From the NCBI GenBank assembly GCA_937123825.1, contig CAKZKQ010000273.1, forward strand, positions 1-54,028: DNA of 54,028 nucleotides, read 5' to 3'. Positions 7,919 through 18,800 of the stretch are shown one piece after another. The translations under genes and the position numbers were made by a program. The stretch is from an uncultured Pseudomonadota bacterium. GTDB lineage: Bacteria > Myxococcota_A > Bradymonadia > Bradymonadales > GCA-2716585. Position 1 is the stretch's first letter; each line of letters begins with the position of its first letter. The notes beneath the pieces were generated by a model that saw only the letters and a list, made by a program, of their open reading frames with translations, ran no database searches and was not told the origin of the DNA.

Positions 7919-9019
7919 TCAAGGCGTTTGGGGGCTGGGAAGCCACAGGTCGATGGCCTCCTGGAGGATTTCAAAGGCCCGGCCATGGTCGTTGAGCGTG
8001 GTGCGCCCGGTGAGCCCTTCGATCCAGGCTGGGTCGAGCGCCTGACGCCCGTGGAGCGCGCCGACGGCAGCGCCGACGATGGCGGCGACGGTGTCGTTGT
8101 CCTTGGTGTCGTTGACGGCCCGGACGATGGCTTCCTGGGGATCGTGGCCGTGTTGCATCAAGATGTAGAGGACGCAGGGGACGGTCTCCAAAAGGTAGGC
8201 CCCGGAGTACCAACTGTTGCACGCCTTGAGCGTGGGCTCCTGGCGCTCAAACGCCGCGCTGACGTGTTCTTCGACAAACTCCCACAGGTGCCCCTCAAAG
8301 CGCATGAATTGTCCGCCGCGCGGGGCGTAGCGTCCGTTGCACTCCAGATCGCGGGTCAATGACACCCAGCGCTCCAGCCACCACTGGGGTTGGGGTGGTG
8401 CGTCGGCCTCCAAAAGCTCCCAGAGCATGGCGACGAAGGCCAGGCAAGAGGCCGTGGAGGCGGCGTCGTTGTGGGTCATCATGGCGGCCAGCGCGGTGTC
8501 TGCCCACAAGCGCGTGTCGCCGGTGCGCAGATGGGGGATGAGGATGGGGGCGATGCGCATCAACGCGCCGTTGCCCGCAGAGCCCGGCCCGCACTGCGTC
8601 CAGTGCTCTCCTGCGCGCAGGTTGCGCCGGAAGGCGGCCACGGTCTGGCCAATGCCAAAGATGGCCGAACTCGCAAAGCGGCGCGCCAGGTGCTCGGGGA
8701 CCAACCCCTTGTCCTGGTTGAGCTGATCCAGGGTCCAAAAGGCCATCTGGGTGTCATCGCTGGGCGCGCCAAGCTCGCCTTTTTTGCGTCGCCCCATGGT
8801 GTACTGGCGGATCTCTCCAAAGCGCCGCAGGCGGTCATCGGGGCGCCGGCCTTCGGTGGTGTTGCCCAGCGAGTCGCCGATGGCCAGGCCCAGCATCATG
8901 CCCTCGATCCGGCTGGCGGTGGCGCTGCTGGGCCCTGGATGGTGTTCAAAGAGGTGTCCCCGGGCCACTTCAATGCCCGATTGTGACCAGAGGGTGTCGA
9001 GGGTTTGTCGGTTGTCCAT
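7919..9019 (-). CDS. ADP-ribosylglycohydrolase-family protein
   Basis: DraG-like ADP-ribosylglycohydrolase of 366 residues that would remove ADP-ribose from a protein or small molecule using two Mg ions. Metal-site motifs are present in order: GLAIGDSLGNTTEG, SDDTQMAFWTL, GPGSAGNGALMRIAP, THNDAAS and the C-terminal NDTKDNDTVAAIVGAAVGAL. Length and motif order fit the family. There is no signal peptide, so it should be cytosolic. The start has a weak AAGG about eight bases upstream. The gene stands alone and is divergent from the CPBP-like gene. No ADP-ribosyltransferase partner is visible in this window. Confidence 0.92.
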   Translation of the reverse strand: MDNRQTLDTLWSQSGIEVARGHLFEHHPGPSSATASRIEGMMLGLAIGDSLGNTTEGRRPDDRLRRFGEIRQYTMGRRKKGELGAPSDDTQMAFWTLDQLNQDKGLVPEHLARRFASSAIFGIGQTVAAFRRNLRAGEHWTQCGPGSAGNGALMRIAPILIPHLRTGDTRLWADTALAAMMTHNDAASTASCLAFVAMLWELLEADAPPQPQWWLERWVSLTRDLECNGRYAPRGGQFMRFEGHLWEFVEEHVSAAFERQEPTLKACNSWYSGAYLLETVPCVLYILMQHGHDPQEAIVRAVNDTKDNDTVAAIVGAAVGALHGRQALDPAWIEGLTGRTTLNDHGRAFEILQEAIDLWLPSPQTP

Positions 9020-9102
9020 AGGCAGGCCTTTGGTTGAGAGATGTTTTAAGCAGTGCGCTGGTTTTTGTGATGGTTGAAAACTTGAGCAGTCTTGCCAAGG
9101 GG

Positions 9103-9122
9103 TTATTCTGGATCCAGATTAA
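9103..9122. promoter_or_regulatory. Palindrome in divergent promoter region
   Basis: TCTGGATCCAGA (9107-9118) is a perfect 12-base palindrome inside a near-palindromic 20-base stretch ending in TTA/TAA. It lies between the divergent starts at 9019 and 9204, which is where an operator would be expected. Its function is inferred from position only. Confidence 0.3.
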
Positions 9123-9203
9123 AGTTTAGAGACATTCGATCCAATCCTATCAACCACCCGGTGCCACTGTCGGCCCGGGGGTGATTGATCTCAGGTGATG
9201 ACG

Positions 9204-10415
9204 ATGAGCACCGATCCGACCGATCAGGCGCCGCATCGCGGTGCGCTGTCTTCTGGCGCAGGCATTCGTCCACGGCGCGCCCCGGTTCCTGGCCAGGCAC
9301 GCAAAGGGCGCTCAGGGTTGATCCGCATTGAGGCGGCGGCGTGTACTGAGGGCGAGTCCATGGCGAGGGTGTCGGGCTCGGGCTTGCTGCGCTTGTCTGA
9401 TGCGCAGCGCATGGTGCCCGGTCAGGCCCAGTCCAAAGCGGCGGGGGCAGCCACCACTGGCCGCAATTACCGGCTCAAGCCGCCGCGTCAGTACAAGACT
9501 GGGTCTGCAGGGCCGACCACGCAAGGGTCTGGGTTGATGGATCTCAGCGGGCGCTTGAAGATCTCGGAGGCCCGGCCTCGGCCCGCCCCTGCGCCCCAAC
9601 GCCCTGCAGCTTCCCCCCAGGCGGGCCTCGACGCCCAGGAGCAGGCTCGCCGTGCCCAGCAAGTCGCCATTCAGGCCGCGGCGGCCCAGGCGGCGGCTTT
9701 GGAGGCGCAGGCCAGCGCGGCGCTCAGCGATGCTGGCCGCCAGTCTCCCCGGCAAAGCGCGGAGTCGAGCGACACCGCTGTTTTGAGCGGCGTGCGTCAG
9801 AGTCTGGTGCAGGTCATGAGCCTGTACACGGTGGTTTTTGGGGTGTCGTGGGTGTTGACGTCGGTGTTGGGCTGGGGGGCAGGGGAGCTGTCATTGTCCA
9901 GCGGTGAGCCGATGCTCTATGCCCGGGCTGGCGTGATGCTGGTGGCGGCGGTGTTGGGGGTGGTCTTCTGGCGTCAGGAGTCGCCCAGGGCGCTGGGTTT
10001 TGAGATCCGCCCGCTGGCGCTGGGGGGCGCGCTGATGGCCGCGGCCTTCCTGGGGATGTTGACCAGCGTGGTGGCGCGGTTTGATGTGGCCGCTGGGGCC
10101 AGCACGCCGGTGCTGGTGGGGCTGTTGGTCTTGCGTGCGGCGGCCGAGACGGTCTTCTTCCAGGGGCTGATCACGCGGACTCTGCTGGATGAGCTCAAGA
10201 ATCCTGGGGTGGCGGTGGGCATCAGCGCCGTGCTTTACGGGCTCTACGCGCTGACCTACGCGCCGATTGCGGCAGCCGACGGCGGTGCATCGCTCTACGC
10301 GGTGGCGGTCTACACCTTCGGCGGTGGTTTTCCGTTTGCGTTGATCTTCTTTGGCACGCGGTGTTTGCCGGCGGTCTTTGTCTGCCAGTTGCTGATCATG
10401 CTCTGCGCGCTCTGA
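9204..10415 (+). CDS. CPBP-like membrane protein with disordered N-terminus
   Basis: Protein of 403 residues. The first roughly 190 residues are Ala/Pro/Gln/Arg-rich low complexity and probably disordered. The rest has about six to seven hydrophobic helices. LRAAAETVFFQGLITRTLL resembles motif 1 (EExxxR/FRG) of CPBP intramembrane proteases (Rce1/Abi type), but the second Glu is Thr, FRG is FQG, and the later FxxxH motif is replaced by LYGLY, so it may lack protease activity. AGGTGA at 9194-9199 gives good spacing to the ATG at 9204; the upstream GTG/ATG at 9195/9198 would sit on that site. It is convergent with the PPC lipoprotein gene across a long hairpin. Confidence 0.6.
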   Translation: MSTDPTDQAPHRGALSSGAGIRPRRAPVPGQARKGRSGLIRIEAAACTEGESMARVSGSGLLRLSDAQRMVPGQAQSKAAGAATTGRNYRLKPPRQYKTGSAGPTTQGSGLMDLSGRLKISEARPRPAPAPQRPAASPQAGLDAQEQARRAQQVAIQAAAAQAAALEAQASAALSDAGRQSPRQSAESSDTAVLSGVRQSLVQVMSLYTVVFGVSWVLTSVLGWGAGELSLSSGEPMLYARAGVMLVAAVLGVVFWRQESPRALGFEIRPLALGGALMAAAFLGMLTSVVARFDVAAGASTPVLVGLLVLRAAAETVFFQGLITRTLLDELKNPGVAVGISAVLYGLYALTYAPIAAADGGASLYAVAVYTFGGGFPFALIFFGTRCLPAVFVCQLLIMLCAL

Positions 10416-10481
10416 GGCCACGCGCTTTGACTCGGTGTGTTTGATGTGCGCCGGAGGCTGCCGCGTCAGGGTCTGGTGAAA

Positions 10482-10551
10482 CGGGTGCAGAGGACAAAAG
10501 GGGTGGGAGGCGCAATGCTGTGCCTCCCACCCCTTTTGTCCTCTGCACCTG
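10482..10551. terminator. Very long perfect hairpin between convergent genes
   Basis: Bases 10484-10511 pair perfectly with 10522-10549 (28 bp). The stem extends outward with a wobble and one more pair, and inward to a loop of about four bases. It lies between the 3' ends of the CPBP-like gene (10415) and the PPC lipoprotein gene (10584). There is no external U-run on either strand, though the stem contains an AAAA/TTTT block. A bidirectional terminator is most likely; a palindromic repeat element is the alternative. Confidence 0.7.
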
Positions 10552-10583
10552 GGCGCCAGTCAGACATGGCGCCTCAAGTGGTG

Positions 10584-12641
10584 TCATTCTTGCTCAATGA
10601 CCTCGGTGGAGAGGGTGTAGCCGTTTTGGACAAAGACCGACGCCGGGAAGACCCTGACGCAGTAACTCTGGGCGGCGCTCTCCAGAAGCTCCACCGCCTC
10701 AAAGTCAGGCCCCGCGTTGTAGCTGAAGTCGATCAGCGTCTGCCCGTCAGGCTCGTAAAGCTCCATCTCCAGGTTGCCGTCAAAGTGGAAGTGCTCCAGC
10801 AAGACCGAGACATCGGTGCCTTCCTCCACCGTCACGCTGTACCAATCCTCGTCGCCGACCAGACCGCAGACAAAGCCGTCCTGACTGGTGCCCAGCGCCA
10901 GCGCGGTGGCCTGCTCACAGCTCTCGTTGGGTTGGGGCTCGTTTTGATCGGCGCACTGGGGTGAGGTGATGGTCAAATTGACGGTGTAATCCACCGACGC
11001 CGCAAGCCCGGTGGAGTCCACAAAGAGTTGCCACGTGCCCGCCTCTTCCAGGCCCACGGTGAAGCCCGCCGGGTTGTTGACCATGGTGTCGGTGTCGCCG
11101 TCGTCAAAGACAAAGAAGTCGCGCACGTCCTCGGGGCTGTCTGGGCCGATGAGGGTGGTGATGAGCTGCTCGGCCGGTGCGATCACCGCGTGGTCGTACT
11201 CCAGGGTCAACTCCACGCGGTCGCCGACCTCCAACTCAAAGCGCAACCAGTCCGTGTCGCCCGGGCAGATGTTCGAGAGGTGGTCCCCGCTGGCGATCGA
11301 CGCCGCATCCTGGGGGGTGTCGTTGGATTCAAAGGCGTCCAAAGAGCAAGACACGATGCCGGTGGCGATGGCGCTCAACTCGTAGGACACACCGCTTGGC
11401 TCCAGAGCACCGTCGGTGCTCACACGGACAAGATAGAAGCCAGCCTGGCCCAACGGCGCCGTGCGGGCGGCCAGTTGACCCCCTTCGGGCGCGGCAGTGG
11501 CCAGCACGGCGTCGCCCTGCGGATCAAGGATCTCCAACCGCAGCGAAGGGTCCTGCGGGTCCTGACGCAAGGTCGCCGCCACGGTGTCGCCGGGCTGCTG
11601 AACCTGAATGCGGTACCAATCCTCGTTGTCGCCGCACAGGCGGCGGCCTTCAATCCGGCCCAGTTGGCCCCGGTCAAAAAGGAGCAGCGCGTTTTGGTTG
11701 GCGCTGTTGTTGGGCTCGCTGTCGTCTTCAATGCAGTCATCGGCGCAGACGCCCAGGAAGGGGTCGCAGAACTGCCCGTCTTCGCACTGCGTGTCGTTGT
11801 TGCACACCGGCACGCAGCGCTGCCCGGCGCAGCGTTGGCTGTTGGGGCACTGCTCGTCTTCAAAGCACTCGCAGGTGTTGGTGAAGCGGTCACAGAAGCC
11901 GCTGGGGCACTGGTTGCCGGTGTCGCAGCCCGGTTGGCAGCTCAGCAGTACTGTCTCACAGTAGGACCCGTCGCGGCAGTTGCCGTTGTCTCGGCAGCCC
12001 TCAACGCAGAGGTCATCCACACAGATCTCACGGCGCCCGCAACCCTCATCATCACGACATCCGTCCACGCAGACGTTGTCCTGGCAGATCTCGCCTCGGC
12101 GGCAAGCATCATCTTCGCGGCACCCCTGCACGCACTGTGCTTCAAGGCAAATCCTGCCCAGCGGGCAACCGTCATCATCGCGGCAGCCGCTCACACAGAC
12201 GTTGTCCTGGCAGATGTCGTTGCCTTCGCAGCCATCATCATCCCGGCATCCCTCAAGGCACATGCCGCGCTGCTGACCTTCTTCAATGGCGCAGTAGGTC
12301 GTCGGGTCTTCGCAGTCACCGTCGCCCCGGCAGCCCTCTTCTTCGGCGTCCGGTTCGTCCACATCGGGCTCATCGGCATCCGGCTCATCGGCGTCCGGCT
12401 CATCCGCATCGGGTTCGTCTGCGTCGGGTTCTTCGACATCGGGTAAGTCCGCGTCGGGCGCGTTGTTGGTGTCGTTGTTGGCCTCACCGACGCACATGCC
12501 AAAGACGCATTGGTCCGCCGGGCAAGCGCCGCCGCAAGGTTCGTCCTGGGGGACATCGGTCGTGCCGCTCTCTGTGCCGCCGCAAGCGGTCAGGCAGACA
12601 AAGAAGAGCGCGCTCAAGAGGGCCATCAGTGATGGTTTCAT
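10584..12641 (-). CDS. Cys-rich lipoprotein with PPC-like domains
   Basis: Predicted surface lipoprotein of 685 residues. The ATG at 12641 has AGGGA upstream and starts a signal peptide with lipobox LTAC. An acidic linker of repeated PDADE/PDVDE follows, then about six short Cys-rich units of the form GCRDDxGC...ICxDNxCV, resembling Cys-rich spacer repeats often labelled Dickkopf-like in myxobacterial proteins. The rest carries three PPC-like beta-sandwich units, each opening with D/E-x-N-D/N-S/T and containing GDxDWYR/L. The final unit (DEDWYSVTVEEG, EHFHFDGNLEMELYEPDG, FSYNAGPDFEAVEL) is closely similar to the end of the 1892-residue protein at 29.3 kb. A surface attachment or adhesion role is inferred. 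Confidence 0.85.
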   Translation of the reverse strand: MKPSLMALLSALFFVCLTACGGTESGTTDVPQDEPCGGACPADQCVFGMCVGEANNDTNNAPDADLPDVEEPDADEPDADEPDADEPDADEPDVDEPDAEEEGCRGDGDCEDPTTYCAIEEGQQRGMCLEGCRDDDGCEGNDICQDNVCVSGCRDDDGCPLGRICLEAQCVQGCREDDACRRGEICQDNVCVDGCRDDEGCGRREICVDDLCVEGCRDNGNCRDGSYCETVLLSCQPGCDTGNQCPSGFCDRFTNTCECFEDEQCPNSQRCAGQRCVPVCNNDTQCEDGQFCDPFLGVCADDCIEDDSEPNNSANQNALLLFDRGQLGRIEGRRLCGDNEDWYRIQVQQPGDTVAATLRQDPQDPSLRLEILDPQGDAVLATAAPEGGQLAARTAPLGQAGFYLVRVSTDGALEPSGVSYELSAIATGIVSCSLDAFESNDTPQDAASIASGDHLSNICPGDTDWLRFELEVGDRVELTLEYDHAVIAPAEQLITTLIGPDSPEDVRDFFVFDDGDTDTMVNNPAGFTVGLEEAGTWQLFVDSTGLAASVDYTVNLTITSPQCADQNEPQPNESCEQATALALGTSQDGFVCGLVGDEDWYSVTVEEGTDVSVLLEHFHFDGNLEMELYEPDGQTLIDFSYNAGPDFEAVELLESAAQSYCVRVFPASVFVQNGYTLSTEVIEQE

Positions 12642-12725
12642 GGTTCCCTGCAGTGATGTGAATGTCTCTAAGGTGCCGAGGAACCAATGGGAGGCTCCAA
12701 AAGGCTTGATTCTAGGGCGATGGCA

Positions 12726-12757
12726 CCACCAGCGCCAACACAAGGCGGCGCTGGTGG
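12726..12757 (-). terminator. Hairpin downstream of the beta-helix gene
   Basis: An 11-bp perfect stem (CCACCAGCGCC at 12726-12736 with GGCGCTGGTGG at 12747-12757) and a 10-base loop lie 78 bases after the stop of the giant gene and before the next start at 12641. No U-run follows, so rho-independent function is uncertain. Confidence 0.4.
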
Positions 12758-12834
12758 CCGATGCTGGATCTTTTGGGAGGGACGCAGATGACCTGACCGC
12801 CGAGTTGGGTCAAGCCATCGGTGCGCTGCGTCGT

Positions 12835-15800
12835 TCAGAGGCACTGGTTGGGGACCGGCACGCGGTCGTCGAGCTCGTTGTAGAAGATCAGGTCCTCACA
12901 GCAAGCGTCGGGGGCCTCTTCGTCGGGCTCGTAGACCAGGTTGTAGACACCCAGCAACAGGCAGCGCGAGTCAATGAGCAAGCGCATGAAGTCATCGGCG
13001 CGGCGCGTGTCGCGGAACTCCACCGAGGCCTCAAGCTGGTCAAAGCCAGCGACCACGACGGGGTTGTTCTCCTCCATGAAGGTGGCGGCGTTGCGGATGC
13101 CGCGCTGGGCGTAGATGAAGACAATCTGGGTCAAACCCCACTGCCAGTTGCGCACCCAGGTGCCGCCGTTTTCAGCGTCTTTGAGGGCCTCGGCGGTGTT
13201 GGTCAGGCCAAGCAGAAGCTGGACGTGCTCCAGGTCCGTCAAGGTGGTGTCACCGTTGATGGCCACGCGGCGCGTCAACACCTGCACGGCACCCAGCTCA
13301 GCGCGCGCCTCGCCCATCGCGTCGGCGCCGGGCAGCGCGGGCTCGATCTCCAGGTAGGCGTCGATCTGCTCCAGGATGTCCAGCAGCGTCTGGTCGCTGG
13401 TGGGGAAGTTGGTGGCGATGAAGGGCGCGTGGCCGTCTTCCATCCAGAAGTAGGCGTTGGCATTCTTCAGGAAGCCTTCCTGGACCTCGCCGATGTGGTT
13501 GGGAGGCAGGTTGGCGATCTGGTCGGCGTCGTCGAGGAAGCTCTGGGCCTCATCAAATTCAGGCCGGCCAGGGCTGATGCTGTGGAAGCCGTCGCGCCGA
13601 TCCTGGTAGAAGCCCGTCAGCAGGCGCAGGACGTTGGCGCTCTCTTCAAGGGTGACCTCGGTGGTGGGACCAAAGCCGCGCCGCAGCGCCGCGCCCGCTT
13701 CCTCCAACCCCAGGCTCATGTTGCCAAAGGTGTCGGTGTCAAAACCCTGCAGCGCGTCGGTCAGGCTGGACTCGGCCAAATCAAGCTCGCCCTGGATCCT
13801 GGGGTCGTCGTCGGCCAACTCGGCCACAGCGTCACGCCATGCCACGATGGCTTGGCGCAGGCTGGCAAGCTGGAAGTAGAAGTCCACGGTGGTGGAGCGC
13901 CCGGCGTGGTCGGTGACCACGATTTGGAGTTGGTAGTGGAGGCTGCCGAGGTTGCCGGTCTGGAGGCGACCGTCTTCACAGACGATCTCATCGTCGCAGC
14001 GGTTGATGACCTCAAAGGTGCGCCCGCGAGGCGGCTGGCCGTTGCCGTTGAAGTCCAGCGAGGCCAACTCGACGTTGGAGCCCTCGTCGGCGTCGATGAG
14101 GTTGATCTCGACCGAGGCGATGCCGCTGCCCGAGTCGTTGGCGCGCATGATAAGGGGGATGAGCGCGCCAGGGGTGATGCCCTTCCAGGTGTTGGGGTCG
14201 TTGGGATCGACGTCTTCCTGGGTGAAGGGTGTGTAGAGGAGCTGAGGGTCGGTGTTATCGACGCCGAAGGTGCCCATCTCGATGTTCTCAACCGAGGGGG
14301 AGCACTGGCTGCGGACGGTGACCTGGAGGTTGTTGTAGAGGCCGTCGGCCAACGCGGTGGTGGTGGCGTTGTAGGCGTTGTTGTTGCCCTGCACCGAGAA
14401 GGTGACGGCGTTGTTGTTGGTCTGAACCAGCGGGGGCAGGTTGCAGTTGATGTCCTCGATGGTGCCGCTGAGGATGACTTCATCGCTGAGCCAGCCGTCG
14501 CCAGGAGCGTCAAAGGCGACCGTGAGGGTTTCGAGGCAGTCGGCGATCTCGTTGTTGTTCTCGTCGGCTTCCTCCAGACCACAGCCGCAGGTGCCGGGCT
14601 CGGTCTTGTTGGGGTCGTTGGGGCACTCGTCTTCGCAGTTGCGCACGCCGTCTTCGTCGTCATCGCCGGGGTCTTCTTCAAGGCCACAGCCGCACTGACC
14701 GGGGATGAACTTGTTGGGGTCTTCAGGGCACTGATCGAGGCAGTTGATGACGCCGTCGCGGTCGTCGTCGCCGGGCTCTTCAGGCACACCGCAGCCGCAC
14801 ACGCCGGGGGAGCTTTTGTTGGGGTCGTCGGGGCAGAGGTCCAGGCAGTCAAGCTGGCCGTCGTTGTCCTCGTCCTGGTCGGTTTCGACCAGACCGCAGC
14901 CGCAGTTGCCGGGCTCGGTCTTGGCAGGATCGAAGGGGCAGCCGTCGGCGTCGTCGGGGGTCAGGTCACCGTCGATGTCGGTTTCAAAGGGCGCGCAGGG
15001 CGGCTCTTCGTTCAGGAAGGGGTCGAAGGTGACGTTGTTGCTATGGCCGTTGAAGCCGTTGCCGCCACCGCCGCCGTTGGTGGGCCCGTTGGGGGCGCCC
15101 CACCAGATGTTTTCGGCATCGACGGTGGAGTTGAAGGAGGTCATGGCGATGTTGTTGCCCTCAAGACGCGCCTGACGGATGGTCAGCGGGTTGCTGCGGT
15201 TGGTGTAGAGGCCTGTGTTGTTGTTGAAGGCCGTGGTGCAGTCGATTGAGGGGTTGGTGTTGCTCTCGAAGTGGATGCCGGTGGTGCGGTTGCGGACCAG
15301 GACTTCATCGACTTCGAGGTTGGTGGTGCTCTGGACGTAGAGGCCGATGCCCTGGCGGTTCGGACCGATGCGCGAGAGCTTGACCTTCTCGATGCGGTTG
15401 TCGACGCCGCCGATCATGCGCAGCGCCGTGCCCGTGTTGGTGGCCAGCTTGCTGGTGAAGTCGATGGCCATGTAGTGGGGGTTGTCCTCGGGGATCTGGT
15501 CGGTGATGAGGAAGTTGTTCATCTGCTCAACGCGGATGCCCTCGCGGGTGGTGTTCTCAAAGATGTTGTCCGAGATTTTGGCGTTGGTCATGCGCAGCAG
15601 GCGCATGGCGAAGCCACCGCAGCCCGATCCCGACAGATCGTTGCCGGTGATGATGGATTCGTCGCCGATGCCGTTGAAGTAGATGCCCACGGCGCGGTTC
15701 TTAAAGGCGTTGTTGCGCACGCGGACGTTGTCATAGCGCCCGGTGAAGTAGAGCCCGGTGCCGGTGCAGTTGTTGGGGCTGGACCAGTCCAGGTTCTCGG

Positions 15801-18800
15801 CGGTGACGTCGTTGGAGTTGCTAAACTGGACGCTGGTGATGTTGGCCGGCATCCGGTTGAAGGGCTCAATCTGGATGTGGTTGTCGGGGGCGTCGGTGGC
15901 GGCCGTCGGTGAGAGCGTCACGCCGTTGATGGTGTCGGCCATGATGCCGATGCGCTGAGTACTTGTGAAGTTGTTGAAGGCGATCTTGTTGTTGGTCATG
16001 CGGCGCAGGCGCAGTGCGAAGCCACTGCAGCCCGAGCCGGTCAGGTCGTTGCCGGTGACGACGGTGTTGTCGCCCTGACCGTTGAAGTAGAGGCCCACGC
16101 CGCGGCCGCGCACGTCGTTGTTGCGCACGATGGCGTTGTTGTGGGTGCCCTCGATGAGCATGCCGGTGCCGGTGCAGTTGCCGCCGTTGCCGAAGTTGAG
16201 CCGCTCGGCGACAAAGCCGTTGGAGTTGCGGATCTGGATGTTGGTGATGTTGGCCGGCATGCCGTGGTTGTTTTCAAGCTGGATATGGTGGTCGGGGGCG
16301 TCGTTGGCGGCCGTCGGCGAGATGAAGACATCGTGCATGTCGTCGGCCAGGATGCCGATGCGCTGGATGTCGGTGAAGTCGTTGTTGAACATCTTCAGCT
16401 TGGTCTGCCGACGCAGGCGGACGGCGAAGCCCTGGCAGCCCGAGCGAGACACGTCGTTGCCGTGCACAAAGTTGTTGTCGCCCTGGCCGTTGAAGTAGAG
16501 GGCGATGCCACGGTTGCGGAAGGTGTTGTTGCGCACCGTGAGGTTGTTGTGGGTGCCCTCCACACGAAGCGCCTCGCCGGTGCAGTTTTCCTCGCTGGAG
16601 AAGTTGAGGTTCTCAACGATGGAGTCGTTGGAGTGGCGGATTTGGAGGTTGAGCTGCCCGGCGGGCATGTTGGCCTCTTCCTCAATCTGAATGTGGTTGT
16701 TGGGCGATGAGGAGGCCGAGGTGGGCGAGATGCGCAGGTTGTTCATGTTGTCGATGAGGTAACCGATGCGCCGGCTGTTGGTGAAGTTGTTGTTGGAGAT
16801 CTTGGTGTTGGTCAGCGCACGCAGGCGAACGGTGAAGCCGTTGCAACCGGACTCGGTGAAGTCGTTGCCGGTGACGATGGGGTTGCTGCCCTGGCCGTTG
16901 AAGTAAACGGCGATGCCGCGCCTGGAGAGGTTGTTGTTGCGGATGACGATGTTGTTGTGGGTGCCGTCAAGGAAAACGCCCGTGCCCCGGCAGACTTCCG
17001 AGGAAGACAGGTCGAGGTTTTCGATGGTGATGTTGCTGGAGTTGCTCAGGTGAAGGCTGGTGCCGGTGGTCTCGCCGATGCCGCTGTCGGCCTCCAACTG
17101 GAGGTGGTTGCCGGGGTTGTCCTGGGCTGCGGTGGGCGAGATGGTCAAGCCGTCGGTGTTTTCAATGCGGATGGGGGTGCGCTGGGTTTCGGCAAAGTCG
17201 TTGTTGGAGATCCTGGGGTCGGTCAACCCGCGCAGGCGCAGCGCGTAGCCGTGGCAGCCAGAGCCTGTGAAGAGGTTGCCGGTGACCAGGGGGCTGGTGC
17301 CGGTTCCCTGGAAGGCCAGCGCGACGCCGCGGTTGCGGATGTCGTTGTTGCGCACGGTGGCGTTGTTGTGGGTGCCTTCAAAGAGGATCCCGTTGCCACG
17401 ACAGCCTTCATCGCTGCTCAGGTCCAGGTCTTCAATGGTGACGTCGTTGGCGTTGACGATGCGCAGCGAGACGGCGTTGGCGGCGTTGATGCCTTCGGCG
17501 ATGCCGCTGTCGGACTCAATCTGGATGTGGTGGTTGGGGTTGTCGGTGGCGGCCGACGGCGAGATGTGCAGGCCGTCAGCGATGGGGCCTTCGACGCGGA
17601 TGGCGCCGCGCTGGATGTCTGTAAAGGTGTTGTCCGACATGCGCAGCGAGTTGACCTGACGCAGGCGCACGGCGACATCGTGGCAACCGGAGCCCGAGAA
17701 GTCGTTGCCGGTGACGACGGCCTGGTCAGCGGTGCCGTTGAAGTAGAGGGCGCGGCCGCGGTTGGTGATGTTGACGTTGCGCACGGTGAGGTTGTTGTGG
17801 GTGCCCTGGAACCAGATGCCGTTGCCGCGACAGCCGTCGTTGCTGGACAGGTCCAGGTCCTCGACGGTGGTGTCATTGGCGTTGATGAGGTTCAGCGAGA
17901 TGGCGTTGGCGGCGTTGATGCCTTCGGCGATGCCGCTGTCCTCTTCGATTTGGATGTGGTGGTTGGGGCTGTCGGTAGCGGCCGTGGGCGAGATGGTCAG
18001 GCCGCTGATGTCTTGCACGCGGACGATCTCGCGTTGGCTGTTGGTGAAGGTGTTGTTTGAGGCGCGCAGCGACTCCACGCGGCGCAGGTACAGGGCGTAG
18101 CCCTGGCAGCCGGAGTTGGAGATGTCGTTGCCGGTGACGGTGGCCTGGTCGGAGACGCCGTTCAAGAAGATGCCATTGCCGCGGTTGTCGACGGTGTTGT
18201 TGCGCACGATGAGGTTGTTGTGGGTGCCTTCAAAGAGGATGCCGGTGCCCCGACAACCGTCTTCGCTGGTCAAATCGAGGTCTTCGACGATGATGTTGTT
18301 GGTGTTGACGAAGCGCATCGAGGTGGCGTTGGCGGCGTTGACGCCTGCGGCGATGCCGCTGTCGGCTTCGATTTGGATGTGGTTGGTGGGGTTGTCGGCG
18401 GCGGCGGTCGGCGAAACCAGGACGTCGTTGGTGTTTTCAAGCCGGAAGGCGCCGCGCTGGATGTTGGTGAAGTCGTTGCCAGACATGCGCAGCGAGCCGA
18501 TGCCGCGCAGGCGCACGGCGACGTCGTGGCATCCCGAGCCTTCAAAGCTGTTGCCGGTGACGGTGGCCTGGTCGGAGGTGCCGTTGAAGTAGAGGGCGCG
18601 GCCACGGTTGGCAATGTTGACGTTGCGCACGGTGAGGTTGTTGTGGGTGCCTTCAAACCAGATGCCGTTGCCGCGACAGCCGTCGTTGCTGGTCAAATCG
18701 AGGTCTTCGACGGTGACGCCGTTGGCGTTGATGAAGCGCAGGGAGATGGCGTTGGCGGCGTTGACGCCTGCGGCGATGTCGCTGTCGGCTTCGATCTGGA

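Noticed and set aside
12463..15249. A 928-codon + strand frame opposite the giant beta-helix gene, with others at 16957-18060 and 18220-19632
   Set aside because: Val/Gly/Ala-rich noise from high-GC antisense; no known motif, and repeats follow the opposite gene.
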